26,422 nucleotides of DNA from Bacillota bacterium (GTDB lineage Bacteria > Bacillota > Clostridia > DSM-8532): positions 1 to 26,422 of the forward strand of contig JAEZBW010000462.1 in assembly GCA_023426765.1 (NCBI GenBank). The letters run 5' to 3'. Below, in pieces: positions 14,144-21,647 of the stretch. The notes beneath the pieces were generated by a model. That model was not told the DNA's origin. It did not search any database and worked only from the letters and a program-made list of their open reading frames with translations. Position numbers and translations under genes: made by a program. Every line of letters begins with the position of its first letter. The first letter of the stretch is position 1.

Positions 14144-14350
14144 TTACTTTTCCACAATAATCACGCAATCCGGACAGATCGTTGCGCAGAAAGCGCAGCC
14201 GATACACTTTTCCATGTCGGTAACTTCTGCCGGATGGTAGCCTTTTTCATTCAGATTTTCGTCGTTCATTTTTATAATTTGCTTCGGGCACACACTGACA
14301 CAAAGCGCACAGCCCTTGCACTTTTCCTGAATAAAAGTAACCTTTGCCAA
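14144..14350 (-). CDS. korD: 2x[4Fe-4S] ferredoxin-type delta subunit
   Basis: 68 residues with two CxxCxxCxxxCP motifs: CKGCALCVSVCP and CIGCAFCATICP. Each would hold one [4Fe-4S] cluster to pass electrons from the TPP centre to external ferredoxin. The start is TTG at 14350, with AAGGAGGGAG upstream; no ATG in this frame fits. First gene of the kor operon, preceded by a promoter at 14458-14487. Confidence 0.94.
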   Translation of the reverse strand: MAKVTFIQEKCKGCALCVSVCPKQIIKMNDENLNEKGYHPAEVTDMEKCIGCAFCATICPDCVIIVEK

Positions 14351-14457
14351 ATGTATTCTCCCTCCTTAATGATGATTCTTTCTTCCAATATATCGCTGAA
14401 GACTTGTCCCATTTACAGCCAGACCGTTTTCAGGATGCAAGCCGGATTAACCTTTGT

Positions 14458-14487
14458 ATTATAACACAGTCCATGAATTTACTGCAA
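14458..14487 (-). promoter_or_regulatory. Promoter of the korDABC operon
   Basis: Minus strand -10 TATAAT (14458-14463, perfect) with a -35 TTGCAG 18 bases upstream (14482-14487). It lies in the 156-base gap after the P-loop ATPase gene and about 110 bases before the ferredoxin start. Confidence 0.65.
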
Positions 14488-14506
14488 GACAGCTGGAATT
14501 TAAATG

Positions 14507-15172
14507 TTATTTCAGGTGGCGAGCGATTCCCATGGTTTTTTCCATACGGAAAACAGGCTCGTTGAATTGCAGCTGACTGCTGATTGGCGTATTTTGTAGG
14601 ATGGCATGAAACGCTATCGGAATTTCCGATATGCGGGAAACCTGTTCTGCAAAGGATTTCCCCTGTATAATATCTTCCTCTGTGGTATACTCCATCAGGT
14701 GGGAATTATTGATAATATAGTCCGCCTTCAGTCTGCTGGCCGTCTCTATTTCTTTCAAAGCTGCCATCGCTCCTTCAACCGTTCGGGTTTCAGGCCGGAA
14801 AAAATTCAGTACAAAATAGAGGACGGTTTCGGGAACGGGAATTTCATTGCGGTACCGGCCAACCACCTTGGCACCGGCATCGTCCCCTCCCACATCCATG
14901 ATGATGGCAGTGCTCTTGTCGGCAAGGTAACGGCTGAGATCCCCCGTCAAAGCAGGGATATCAATGTTGGTGTTTGCATATTGCGTCGTCATGACGGTGA
15001 TCCCTTTTTCTTCCAGAATGGTTCTGGCTTCATTGCTGCGAAAATAGGGATTGATGATGTCCAAATCGGCAAAAACAACTTTCCTGTCCTTCATGGCCAA
15101 AGCCATATTGACAGCTATTTCAGATTTTCCGCTGCCATAATGCCCGGTAATAATGTGAATGCGTTTATCCAA
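14507..15172 (-). CDS. P-loop ATPase of the CobQ/MinD type, unknown role
   Basis: 221 residues with a Walker A motif GHYGSGKSE at about 10-18, then FADLDIINPYF, resembling MinD/CobQ-type ATP-binding proteins, and a hydrophobic Walker B-like strand AIIMDVGGDDAG. Later motifs are NFFRPETRT and YIINNSHL. There is no membrane segment. The start is TTG at 15172, with AAGGAG nine bases upstream. The gene lies between a fumarase-type beta subunit (13-base gap, probably the same mRNA) and the kor operon. An ATPase helping with Fe-S or cofactor loading of the oxidoreductase would fit, but that is inference. Confidence 0.8.
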   Translation of the reverse strand: MDKRIHIITGHYGSGKSEIAVNMALAMKDRKVVFADLDIINPYFRSNEARTILEEKGITVMTTQYANTNIDIPALTGDLSRYLADKSTAIIMDVGGDDAGAKVVGRYRNEIPVPETVLYFVLNFFRPETRTVEGAMAALKEIETASRLKADYIINNSHLMEYTTEEDIIQGKSFAEQVSRISEIPIAFHAILQNTPISSQLQFNEPVFRMEKTMGIARHLK

Positions 15173-15185
15173 AAGCTTCTTCTCC

Positions 15186-15740
15186 TTACAATTCTAATGC
15201 ATACTGCTTTCTGCCCATATCATAAAGGTTGTTTCCATCTGCATCGATCACAACAACCGCCGGAAAATCCACCACGGTAAGCTTGCGTACCGCTTCGGTG
15301 CCCAACTCTTCAAATGCAATCAGTTCCGAACTCTGAATGCATTTTGAGATCAGTGCAGCGGCTCCCCCGGTAGCACCGAAATAAACCGCTCCATACTTTT
15401 GCATGGCTTCCACCACCGCAGCGTTTCGCTGGCCTTTGCCGATCATTCCCGTCAAGCCCAGCTCGATCAGCTTCGGGGCGTATTTGTCCATTCTTCCGCT
15501 GGTTGTCGGGCCTGCAGAGCCAATCACTTTGCCATCCGGTGCCGGGCAGGGCCCGACGTAATAAATGATCTGATCGTTAATTTCAAAAGGAAGCTTTTTC
15601 CCTGTGTGAACAAGTTCCAGCAGCTTTTGATGGGCGGCATCCCTGGCAGTATACACGGTTCCGGTTATTTCAACCATGTCCCCCGCTTTCAGGCTTTTCA
15701 CACATTCATGGGTGAGCGGTGTATTTATTTTCATGATCAT
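15186..15740 (-). CDS. Fe-S hydro-lyase beta subunit (fumarate/tartrate dehydratase type)
   Basis: 184 residues matching the C-terminal (beta) half of class I fumarase / L-tartrate dehydratase. Signature stretches are GDMVEITGTVYTARDAAHQ, YYVGPCPAP, IGSAGPTTSGRMD, MIGKGQR and ATGGAAALI. The beta subunit forms part of the active site over a [4Fe-4S] cluster held by the alpha subunit. In most genomes the alpha gene lies directly upstream; here the upstream gene is a tRNA methyltransferase overlapping by four bases (ATGA), and no alpha subunit is in the window. The ATG at 15740 has AGGAG at good spacing. Fumarase is the most likely function; tartrate dehydratase is possible. Confidence 0.9.
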   Translation of the reverse strand: MIMKINTPLTHECVKSLKAGDMVEITGTVYTARDAAHQKLLELVHTGKKLPFEINDQIIYYVGPCPAPDGKVIGSAGPTTSGRMDKYAPKLIELGLTGMIGKGQRNAAVVEAMQKYGAVYFGATGGAAALISKCIQSSELIAFEELGTEAVRKLTVVDFPAVVVIDADGNNLYDMGRKQYALEL

Positions 15741-16471
15741 TTCGATATCTCCTGCTTAAGCGTTCCATCTTCTTCACGGTGGTAAACATAGAGCGGCTCC
15801 TCGACGGTCACCTGGGAATTGCCATTTTTAAGCCCGTAAATCAGCACCAGGTTTGCGGGTTTTCCCCTGTGCCCATGAACCAGCCGGATGCTCTTGGGTT
15901 CGATTTTATGGGCCCGCATTTCGCAAAATATGTCCACCAGCCTTTCGGGCTTGTGAATCATGAAAAAGCGGCCATATTGTTTCAACAGCTTTGATGAAAC
16001 CGATATCAGCTGTTCAAGGGTGCAATGGATTTCATGCCTGGAAATCGCCTTGGTATCTTTGGGGTTGATCAGCCCTCCACCCGGTTTGGTATAGGGAGGA
16101 TTGGTGACGACGGCATCGAAGGTTCCGCTGCCAAACCACTGAACCGCATTCAGAAAATCACCATGGACAATTTTTATTTTATCCTGCAGGTGGTTGATAG
16201 CAACGCTTCTGATGGCCATCTCAGCCATTTCGTTCTGAATCTCAATACCGGTGATATGGGCGGCTTTTGTTTTCGCAGACAGCAGCAACGGAATAATGCC
16301 GGTACCGGTTCCAAGATCGACAACCCTGGCCCCGGCTGGAACCTTGACGTAATTTGAAAGCAAAACGGCATCGCTGCCATATCGAAAGCCATCATTTTTT
16401 TGAATGATGCGCAGGTTATTCAGTTGCAGATCATCCAGGCTTTCTCCCTCTAAAAGCAGCTCTTCTGCCAT
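15737..16471 (-). CDS. trmN6: YabB/TrmN6-like tRNA1(Val) A37 N6-methyltransferase
   Basis: 244 residues. A class I SAM-dependent methyltransferase with the SAM-binding motif VVDLGTGTGIIP (about 50-61), an acidic residue after strand 2 (GIEIQN), GDF, and the catalytic NPPY at 124-127 characteristic of N6-adenine methylases. The N-terminal stretch RIIQKNDGFRYGSDAVLLSNY is typical of the YabB/TrmN6 family, which modifies A37 of tRNA-Val. AAGGAG lies upstream of the ATG. It sits at the end of the tmk-yaaR-holB-yaaT cluster, as yabB does in Bacillus, here separated from yaaT by a ferredoxin gene. Confidence 0.92.
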   Translation of the reverse strand: MAEELLLEGESLDDLQLNNLRIIQKNDGFRYGSDAVLLSNYVKVPAGARVVDLGTGTGIIPLLLSAKTKAAHITGIEIQNEMAEMAIRSVAINHLQDKIKIVHGDFLNAVQWFGSGTFDAVVTNPPYTKPGGGLINPKDTKAISRHEIHCTLEQLISVSSKLLKQYGRFFMIHKPERLVDIFCEMRAHKIEPKSIRLVHGHRGKPANLVLIYGLKNGNSQVTVEEPLYVYHREEDGTLKQEISK

Positions 16472-16494
16472 ATTGTCACGGCTCCTTCATTGTA

Positions 16495-16526
16495 TAGAGA
16501 AAGAGCCAGACAAATCCTGTCCGGCT
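16495..16526 (-). terminator. Probable terminator after the small ferredoxin gene
   Basis: Stem AGCCGGACA / TGTCTGGCT (16504-16526, one G-T pair) with a 5-base loop, followed on the minus strand by CTTTCTCTA. The tail is T-rich but not a clean run, so read-through into the methyltransferase gene is possible. Confidence 0.5.
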
Positions 16527-16550
16527 CCTGCAGTTCTTTTTTGCTTATAG

Positions 16551-16721
16551 TTATTCCGGCTTCGGAGCATCTACAGGGCAAACGTCCGCACAGGCTCCGC
16601 ATTCGATGCATTCTTCCGGATCGATAACATACTTGCTGTCACCAGCTGAAATGCAGCTAACCGGACATTCAGATTCACAAGCGCCGCAGCTGATGCAATC
16701 ATCATGAATAAAATATGCCAT
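16551..16721 (-). CDS. Small 2x[4Fe-4S] clostridial-type ferredoxin
   Basis: 56-residue electron carrier starting MAYFIHDDCISCGACESECP, with a second motif CIECGACADVCP. Two complete CxxCxxCxxxCP motifs are present, the size of classic clostridial ferredoxins. GGAGGTG lies upstream of the ATG at 16721. It has its own promoter (16771-16799) and a probable terminator, so it is likely a separate, well-expressed unit. It sits inside the tmk-holB-yaaT-yabB cluster, next to ricT, whose product has conserved cysteines for Fe-S binding. It could serve the Kor enzyme encoded nearby; that is inference. Confidence 0.95.
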   Translation of the reverse strand: MAYFIHDDCISCGACESECPVSCISAGDSKYVIDPEECIECGACADVCPVDAPKPE

Positions 16722-16770
16722 ATAAGTACACCTCCATTAAATTATCAAGGGAACTTTGGATTCCCATGTT

Positions 16771-16799
16771 ATCCTACAATATAATCCGTGGTGTGTCAA
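16771..16799 (-). promoter_or_regulatory. Promoter of the small ferredoxin gene
   Basis: Minus strand -35 TTGACA (16794-16799, perfect), 17-base spacer, -10 TAGGAT (16771-16776, 4 of 6). The leader holds a small hairpin GGGAA/TTCCC (16749-16765). Confidence 0.7.
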
Positions 16800-16901
16800 C
16801 AACCTGTCTGCGACAAAAATTCATCCGCAGAGTATTTAGTTACTGTTCACGGGTAGTCCCTGAAACCCATCCGTGGTACCTGCTTCAGGATAAACTGAAC
16901 A

Positions 16902-17774
16902 TCAATCTTCAAGCTGTTTTAAAATTTCAATATCCATCTCGGGCTCCTGCGAGGCCTTATCCACATCTTTAATCAGCCTGACCTCCGATGCCTTGTATTC
17001 CTTCAGATCCGGTTCATTCTCGTTGTCCAGCTTTACCTTCACCTTTTCCTCAAGCAGGCTGACATACATGATCGTACCCGTACCGTTCGGTGTTTGCACC
17101 AATGCGCCGGTCTTCGGGATTCTCCGCAGAAGATCCTCATAAGCGTCCTGCTCATATTTCAGGCAGCACATCAGTCTGCCGCAGGTACCGGATATTTTGG
17201 TGGGGTTCAGTGACAGGCTTTGTTCCTTCGCCATTTTAATCGAAACCGGATGGAATTCGGTTAAGTGTGAGCTGCAGCAAAGTGTTCTGCCGCACACGCC
17301 CAGGCCGCCCATCATTTTAGCCTCATCCCTGACGCCGATTTGACGAAGCTCGATTCGTGTCCTGAACACCGCGGCGAGATCCTTCACCAGTTCTCTGAAG
17401 TCTACACGGCCGTCGGCCGTAAAGTAGAACAGAATTTTATTGTTGTCAAACGTGTATTCCACATCGATTAATTTCATTTCAAGGTTGTGCTTTTGAATCT
17501 TTTCCTGGCAGATCCGATAGGCTTCTTCTGCCTTCTTTTTATTGTCCTCCACCTGCTGCAGATCCTCTTCTGTGGCCTTGCGCATCACTTTTTTCAGCGG
17601 AGCGATCACTTCGCTTTCATCCACTTCCTTGATCCCGTTAACCACTTCACCGCATTCCACGCCCCGGGCGGTTTCCACAATGACGCGCTCCCCCTGCTCC
17701 AGCTCCACATCCACAGGGTCGAAATAGTACACCTTTCCGGCATATCGAAACCGGACACCAATCACTCTGGCCAT
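16902..17774 (-). CDS. ricT: RicT/YaaT, PSP1-domain protein
   Basis: 290 residues. PSP1/YaaT family with six conserved cysteines: C161, C166, C167 (VCGRTLCC) and C198, C203, C204 (TCGRLMCC). In Bacillus subtilis RicT forms a complex with RicA and RicF that carries [4Fe-4S] clusters and promotes RNase Y-dependent mRNA processing and development. The acidic/Lys-rich helix at about 65-95 is typical of the family. The ribosome site AGGAGG overlaps the last codons of holB, so the two genes are coupled. Position after holB is the conserved Bacillota order. Confidence 0.94.
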   Translation of the reverse strand: MARVIGVRFRYAGKVYYFDPVDVELEQGERVIVETARGVECGEVVNGIKEVDESEVIAPLKKVMRKATEEDLQQVEDNKKKAEEAYRICQEKIQKHNLEMKLIDVEYTFDNNKILFYFTADGRVDFRELVKDLAAVFRTRIELRQIGVRDEAKMMGGLGVCGRTLCCSSHLTEFHPVSIKMAKEQSLSLNPTKISGTCGRLMCCLKYEQDAYEDLLRRIPKTGALVQTPNGTGTIMYVSLLEEKVKVKLDNENEPDLKEYKASEVRLIKDVDKASQEPEMDIEILKQLED

Positions 17775-17780
17775 GTATCT

Positions 17781-18746
17781 CTAAACCTCCTGAATTTCCA
17801 TCACCAATACATCAACCCCCAGCTGGTGGTTGACATTGTTTTCAAAACTACGCCGCAGCCTTTCCAGGGTATTTGTTTTATCCAGCAGCTTTCGTTTTGT
17901 ATACGCTTTCGCAATCTTTATAATCATATCCTTTTTATCAGAATTAATCAACCTATTTTCCATTCCCTCCAATGCCATCAGACAATCCCGGTAGAAGGAC
18001 AGCAGGATGTCCAGAACGGTCGGTATCTCCGCCTTGTTTTCCGAAAGAGTTTTCCGAACCTCTTCGGCTGTTTGAATTTCATCGGGCTTTTCCAGCAGCC
18101 TGAAGACAAGCCGTCGCAGATCCCGCACAGAGCCCTCTTCGATGATATGAATGGCATTGCCCGGAATTCCACGGGAAAATTTTAAGATGAATTCCCACTC
18201 GTTGGGGTCCAGGTTGTACAGTGGCTGTAAAATTTGCTGCATTTCTGCATCGGAATAGGGATTGATTCTAAAGTTTACCGTTCTCGAACGGATGGTGGAC
18301 AGCAGTGCATCGAAATTGGTCACCGACATCAGAATCACGGCATATTCGGGAGGCTCTTCCAGGGTTTTCAGCAGGCAATTCTGTGCCTGGACGGTCATCT
18401 GCTGTGCACCGTCAATAAAATATACCTTTCTGTTGCCGTAGGTTGGCCGGTTGGCCAAATCCTCCTGCATGGTTCTAACCAAATCCACCCCGATGGATTG
18501 CTTTTCGGTGACAACCTCATAAAAATCCGGGTTTGTTCCCTCTATAAATGTACGGCAGGGAAGGCACAATGCACCGGGACTGCAGCCCGCGCATAACAAC
18601 GCTCTGGCATATGCAAGCGCAATGGTGCGTTTTCCCGTACCCGATGGCCCGGAAAACGCATATGCATGCCCTGTTTTATTTGCAGCAATGATTTTTTTCA
18701 GTTGCGTGACCAGTGTTTTTTGTCCGATAATTTGATCCAGGTTCAA
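17781..18746 (-). CDS. holB: DNA polymerase III delta' subunit
   Basis: 321 residues. Clamp-loader subunit of the replicative polymerase. Walker A-like GPSGTGKRT (33-41), a four-Cys zinc-binding set C52, C55, C61, C64, then YFIDGAQQMTVQAQNCLLKTLEEPP, the signature of delta'/DnaX proteins. The usual SRC motif reads SRT (STIRSRT), so the Cys is replaced; many delta' proteins are degenerate here. It starts with TTG at 18746, GAGG nine bases upstream. It lies 29 bases after yaaR and directly before ricT, the conserved order. Confidence 0.94.
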   Translation of the reverse strand: MNLDQIIGQKTLVTQLKKIIAANKTGHAYAFSGPSGTGKRTIALAYARALLCAGCSPGALCLPCRTFIEGTNPDFYEVVTEKQSIGVDLVRTMQEDLANRPTYGNRKVYFIDGAQQMTVQAQNCLLKTLEEPPEYAVILMSVTNFDALLSTIRSRTVNFRINPYSDAEMQQILQPLYNLDPNEWEFILKFSRGIPGNAIHIIEEGSVRDLRRLVFRLLEKPDEIQTAEEVRKTLSENKAEIPTVLDILLSFYRDCLMALEGMENRLINSDKKDMIIKIAKAYTKRKLLDKTNTLERLRRSFENNVNHQLGVDVLVMEIQEV

Positions 18747-18775
18747 AATGATTTACCTCGATAGCTTTAACCTGT

Positions 18776-19234
18776 TTATAGAATGATATCCAGGATCATT
18801 CCACGGATATCTTCAATACGACCTAAAATCTTCAGATGATCCTTTTCATTGGCAATAACTTCTTTCGTCAGTTCTTCCAGGCTTTCATTGATCTTCTTCA
18901 CCGTGGCATACAGACGGTGGCGGCCCCGGCGATCCATGAAGCTTTCCCTGGAAAACTTTGCGAACCCGCGAACCGACTCCTCCAGAAACTCTGAAACCAT
19001 GCGTTTGTATGCCTTCAGTTCCGCAATATCCACCTTTTCCCCCAGTCGCTCACCCTGCTTAACGATGTCCTGCGCCATTTGTTTCAGCATTTCATCCATA
19101 TTCTGCGAGGTCTGCTTTTTCAGCGTGGAACTGAATTGGCTTTGGTTTCTGCCATCCACATGAAGATTACCGGTATTCACCTTACTGCCCGTCCCGGTCG
19201 AATGCTGACCGGAACCGTCAATTTTCAAACCCAT
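18776..19234 (-). CDS. yaaR: YaaR-family (DUF327) protein
   Basis: 152 residues of the YaaR family, function unknown. A Ser/Thr/Gly/Asn-rich N-terminus (first ~35 residues) probably unstructured, then a helical domain with KRMVSEFLEESVRGFAKFSRE and DRRGRHRLYATVKKINESLEEL. Found next to holB in many Bacillota. GAGGTGATT precedes the ATG. In Bacillus yaaQ/darA (c-di-AMP-binding) lies between tmk and yaaR; it is missing here, with only 61 bases between the genes. Confidence 0.92.
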   Translation of the reverse strand: MGLKIDGSGQHSTGTGSKVNTGNLHVDGRNQSQFSSTLKKQTSQNMDEMLKQMAQDIVKQGERLGEKVDIAELKAYKRMVSEFLEESVRGFAKFSRESFMDRRGRHRLYATVKKINESLEELTKEVIANEKDHLKILGRIEDIRGMILDIIL

Positions 19235-19295
19235 TCAATCACCTCACAGGTTCACTGCATTATGAATTACATTTTTAATCATCCGTTCAATATTA

Positions 19296-19922
19296 TTATC
19301 GGCACAGAAAGGCGTTCATATAGCTTCTAATCTGTGAAAACGATGCTTCGATGCCTTCCATGCCTGAAATCCGTTTAATCCTGTCCGGATATTGATCACA
19401 TAACAGGACGTACCCGTCATACACCTTCCGGTGAAAGGCCATGCTCTCCAATTCCAGTCTGTCGGGCTGGCTGTTGTCATACCTTCTCTTCAAAGCCAGC
19501 TCGGGGTCTACATCCATAAAAAAGGTAATGTCGGGCATCAGGCTCCGGGTGGCAATATCATTCACCGCTTTTACGGTTTCTATTCCCAGGCCGCGTGCAT
19601 ACCCCTGATAGATGTAGCTCGAATCCACAAACCGGTCGCAAATCACGCTTTTCCCTGCATTCAGTGCCGGAAGGATCACCTGTGCAACCAGCTGAGCCCT
19701 GGCTGCGGCATAAAGCAGCATTTCAGTCACCTGATCCATTTCGGTGTGACGGCTGTCCAGCACAACTGAGCGGATTCTTTCGCTGATGGCAACACCTCCG
19801 GGTTCCCTCAGGGCCACCAGATCGTAACCTCTTGATTGCATATATTCGCTTAACAGATTAATTTGTGTGGTTTTTCCCGAGCCATCGGTCCCTTCGAAGG
19901 AGATGAATATTCCCTTTTGCAT
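19296..19922 (-). CDS. tmk: Thymidylate kinase
   Basis: 208 residues. Converts dTMP to dTDP with ATP for DNA synthesis. P-loop FEGTDGSGKTTQ (9-20), the dTMP-binding REPGG, DRFVDSSYIYQGYARGLG, and a lid around LKRRYDNSQPDRLE. Length is standard. A weak site (AAGGAA, 12 bases upstream) precedes the ATG at 19922. It follows the decarboxylase gene by 53 bases and is first of the tmk-yaaR-holB-ricT run. Confidence 0.96.
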   Translation of the reverse strand: MQKGIFISFEGTDGSGKTTQINLLSEYMQSRGYDLVALREPGGVAISERIRSVVLDSRHTEMDQVTEMLLYAAARAQLVAQVILPALNAGKSVICDRFVDSSYIYQGYARGLGIETVKAVNDIATRSLMPDITFFMDVDPELALKRRYDNSQPDRLELESMAFHRKVYDGYVLLCDQYPDRIKRISGMEGIEASFSQIRSYMNAFLCR

Positions 19923-19975
19923 ATGAAGCTTTAATTCCTTTCTGGTAGGATTGATGTCATTCGTTCTGGCATGAA

Positions 19976-21412
19976 TCAGGTCGTTTCCTTATCCATCACC
20001 CGGATTAACCCCATGTTTTCCGCAAGCCCCTGTAGCTCTGTTCCACTGCGCAGCAGCCTTTGGATTTGCACAATGATGTTTTCTGTAATGGTTTCACCGG
20101 GACAAAGCACCGGAACGCCTGGAGGATATGGGGTTACCATGCTGGCGCTGACAAAGCCTGCGGAGCTTTCGAGTGGAATATAGACCACCTTCCCCAGATA
20201 GTCGGAGAGACTGGGGATATGGCAGCGCAAAGGCTGATTGTCATAGGGACGGAAGCTTGTTTTTTCACTGCATGGCATGGCTTGTTCGTCAAGTTCTCTC
20301 AAAGCTTTCCGGAGGGCGGTAAGTTCCCGGATGGTATCTGCTGGGGTGACGATCAGAACTACATGGGACTCATCGGCCATCTCCGCTATTATACCATAAA
20401 CCTCCTGCAAAATCCTGCTGAATTGATAACCGCTGAAGGCCGTGCGCGAAATGTCCACAACAACCCGCGTGGCATCCCGATGAAAGCCTCTGAAGGTATC
20501 GGGAACCAGCCTCAGCTTTTCCATATCGGCCAATTCGTTTTTCATTGCATCCAGTTCACCGACGAGGCTTTCATACCTTTCCTGCCCTTCCCACTCGGCA
20601 AAATCCCGGGCATAATCCATGGATGCCATCAAGATGTAAGACGGGCTGGTAGTGGTGAGCATGGAAACACTGCGTTTAATCCTGTCCAACGAAATTCGGT
20701 TGGTGCCGACATGCAGCAGTGCGGTTTGAGTGAGTGACGGCAGTGTTTTGTGCATGCTTTGAACACAAACATCTGCATCTTGCTGCAAAGCGGTTTGCGG
20801 CAGGTGATCCGAAAAAGCGAAATGAGCGCCATGGGCTTCATCCACAAGCAGAATTTTATCCCTGTCATGCAGTAGACAGGCAAGTTCCTCCAATGGTGTG
20901 CACACCCCGTAATAATCCGGCGAAGTGACAAGGGCACCCTTTGCGTCCGGATGCTCTGCCAAAGCTTTCTGCCAGCTTTCAATTCCAGCCGGCAATGCCA
21001 TTTGCCATTCCATATCATATTGGGGCATGATAAAAACAGGCTGAATACCAAAGAGGATCAGTGCGTTGATGACGGCAATGTGACAGTTGCGGGCCACAAG
21101 CAATTTATCTCCGTGATTCAGGCAGGCCGCAATCATTGCATGAATTCCCGTGGTCGATCCGTTCACCAGGAAAAAGGTTTCCCTCGCACCAAAAGCTTTG
21201 GCGCAGGCTTTCATGCTGTTGGCAAGAACGCCTCTTGCCCGGTGGAAATTGTCCAGTCCGGGGAGTTCGGTTAAGTCATATTGCAGCATATGATCCCTGA
21301 ACTTTTGTGAAAATAGCCGTCCTGCCTTATGCCCGGGCATATGCATGATGATTCTGTCTTTGGCAGCGGTTTTTTCCAATGCGTTGATGAGCGGTTTCAC
21401 GCGTTTTTCCAT
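19976..21412 (-). CDS. Orn/Lys/Arg decarboxylase-family PLP enzyme (YaaO/SpeA type)
   Basis: 478 residues. Group III fold-type I PLP decarboxylase. HMPGHK near residues 24-29, NGSTTGIHAMI (84-94), DEAHGAHF (191-198) and the PLP lysine in SMHKTLPS (K222). The short length and missing wing domain match the Bacillota arginine/lysine decarboxylases YaaO and SpeA, and its position upstream of tmk matches yaaO. The reaction is decarboxylation of a basic amino acid, probably arginine to agmatine for polyamine synthesis, but the substrate cannot be fixed from sequence. AGGG precedes the ATG at 21412; a promoter lies at 21445-21473. Confidence 0.9.
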   Translation of the reverse strand: MEKRVKPLINALEKTAAKDRIIMHMPGHKAGRLFSQKFRDHMLQYDLTELPGLDNFHRARGVLANSMKACAKAFGARETFFLVNGSTTGIHAMIAACLNHGDKLLVARNCHIAVINALILFGIQPVFIMPQYDMEWQMALPAGIESWQKALAEHPDAKGALVTSPDYYGVCTPLEELACLLHDRDKILLVDEAHGAHFAFSDHLPQTALQQDADVCVQSMHKTLPSLTQTALLHVGTNRISLDRIKRSVSMLTTTSPSYILMASMDYARDFAEWEGQERYESLVGELDAMKNELADMEKLRLVPDTFRGFHRDATRVVVDISRTAFSGYQFSRILQEVYGIIAEMADESHVVLIVTPADTIRELTALRKALRELDEQAMPCSEKTSFRPYDNQPLRCHIPSLSDYLGKVVYIPLESSAGFVSASMVTPYPPGVPVLCPGETITENIIVQIQRLLRSGTELQGLAENMGLIRVMDKETT

Positions 21413-21444
21413 AAATTCACCCTGCTTTGATATCCTTTATGATC

Positions 21445-21473
21445 ATTATAACAACGGAAGCAATTGCTTGCAA
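21445..21473 (-). promoter_or_regulatory. Promoter of the decarboxylase-tmk operon
   Basis: Minus strand -10 TATAAT (21445-21450), 17-base spacer, -35 TTGCAA (21468-21473). It lies inside the first 38-bp repeat. The second repeat copy, 74 bases upstream, carries a weaker version (TTGCAT, 17 bases, TATAAG). Confidence 0.6.
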
Positions 21474-21557
21474 TTGCAACACACCGTTACAAGGTTCTTA
21501 TCACGAAGCGATAAGGTTCTTATAACAACGGAAGCAATTGCATGCAATTGCAACACA
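21446..21557. repeat. Two direct 38-bp repeats with paired GCAATTGC octamers
   Basis: Copies at 21446-21483 and 21520-21557 differ by one base and begin TTATAACAACGGAAG. Each holds two GCAATTGC palindromes separated by 2 bases. The spacer has AAGGTTCTTAT twice (21491-21501, 21513-21523) and a hairpin CTTATC/GATAAG. The octamer pair also occurs at 8617-8641. It lies between the divergent decarboxylase and zwf genes, where it may bind a regulator or be a REP-like element. Confidence 0.85.
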
Positions 21558-21591
21558 TATGGGTTATTTTCCGTGATTATTTTTTTAAAGG

Positions 21592-21600
21592 TGGTATAAT
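21592..21600 (+). promoter_or_regulatory. zwf: Extended -10 promoter for zwf
   Basis: TGGTATAAT at 21592-21600: a perfect -10 with a TGn extension. No good -35 is present, as is usual for extended -10 promoters. It lies about 48 bases before the zwf start, with GGAGGG ahead of the ATG. Confidence 0.6.
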
Positions 21601-21647
21601 ACATTCAATAAGCCGACAGTAAAATAGATCTGCAGGAGGGATTCGCC

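Noticed and set aside
17781..18746. SRT in place of SRC in holB as a broken gene
   Set aside because: Delta' subunits are naturally degenerate ATPases and vary here; frame, length and zinc cysteines are intact.
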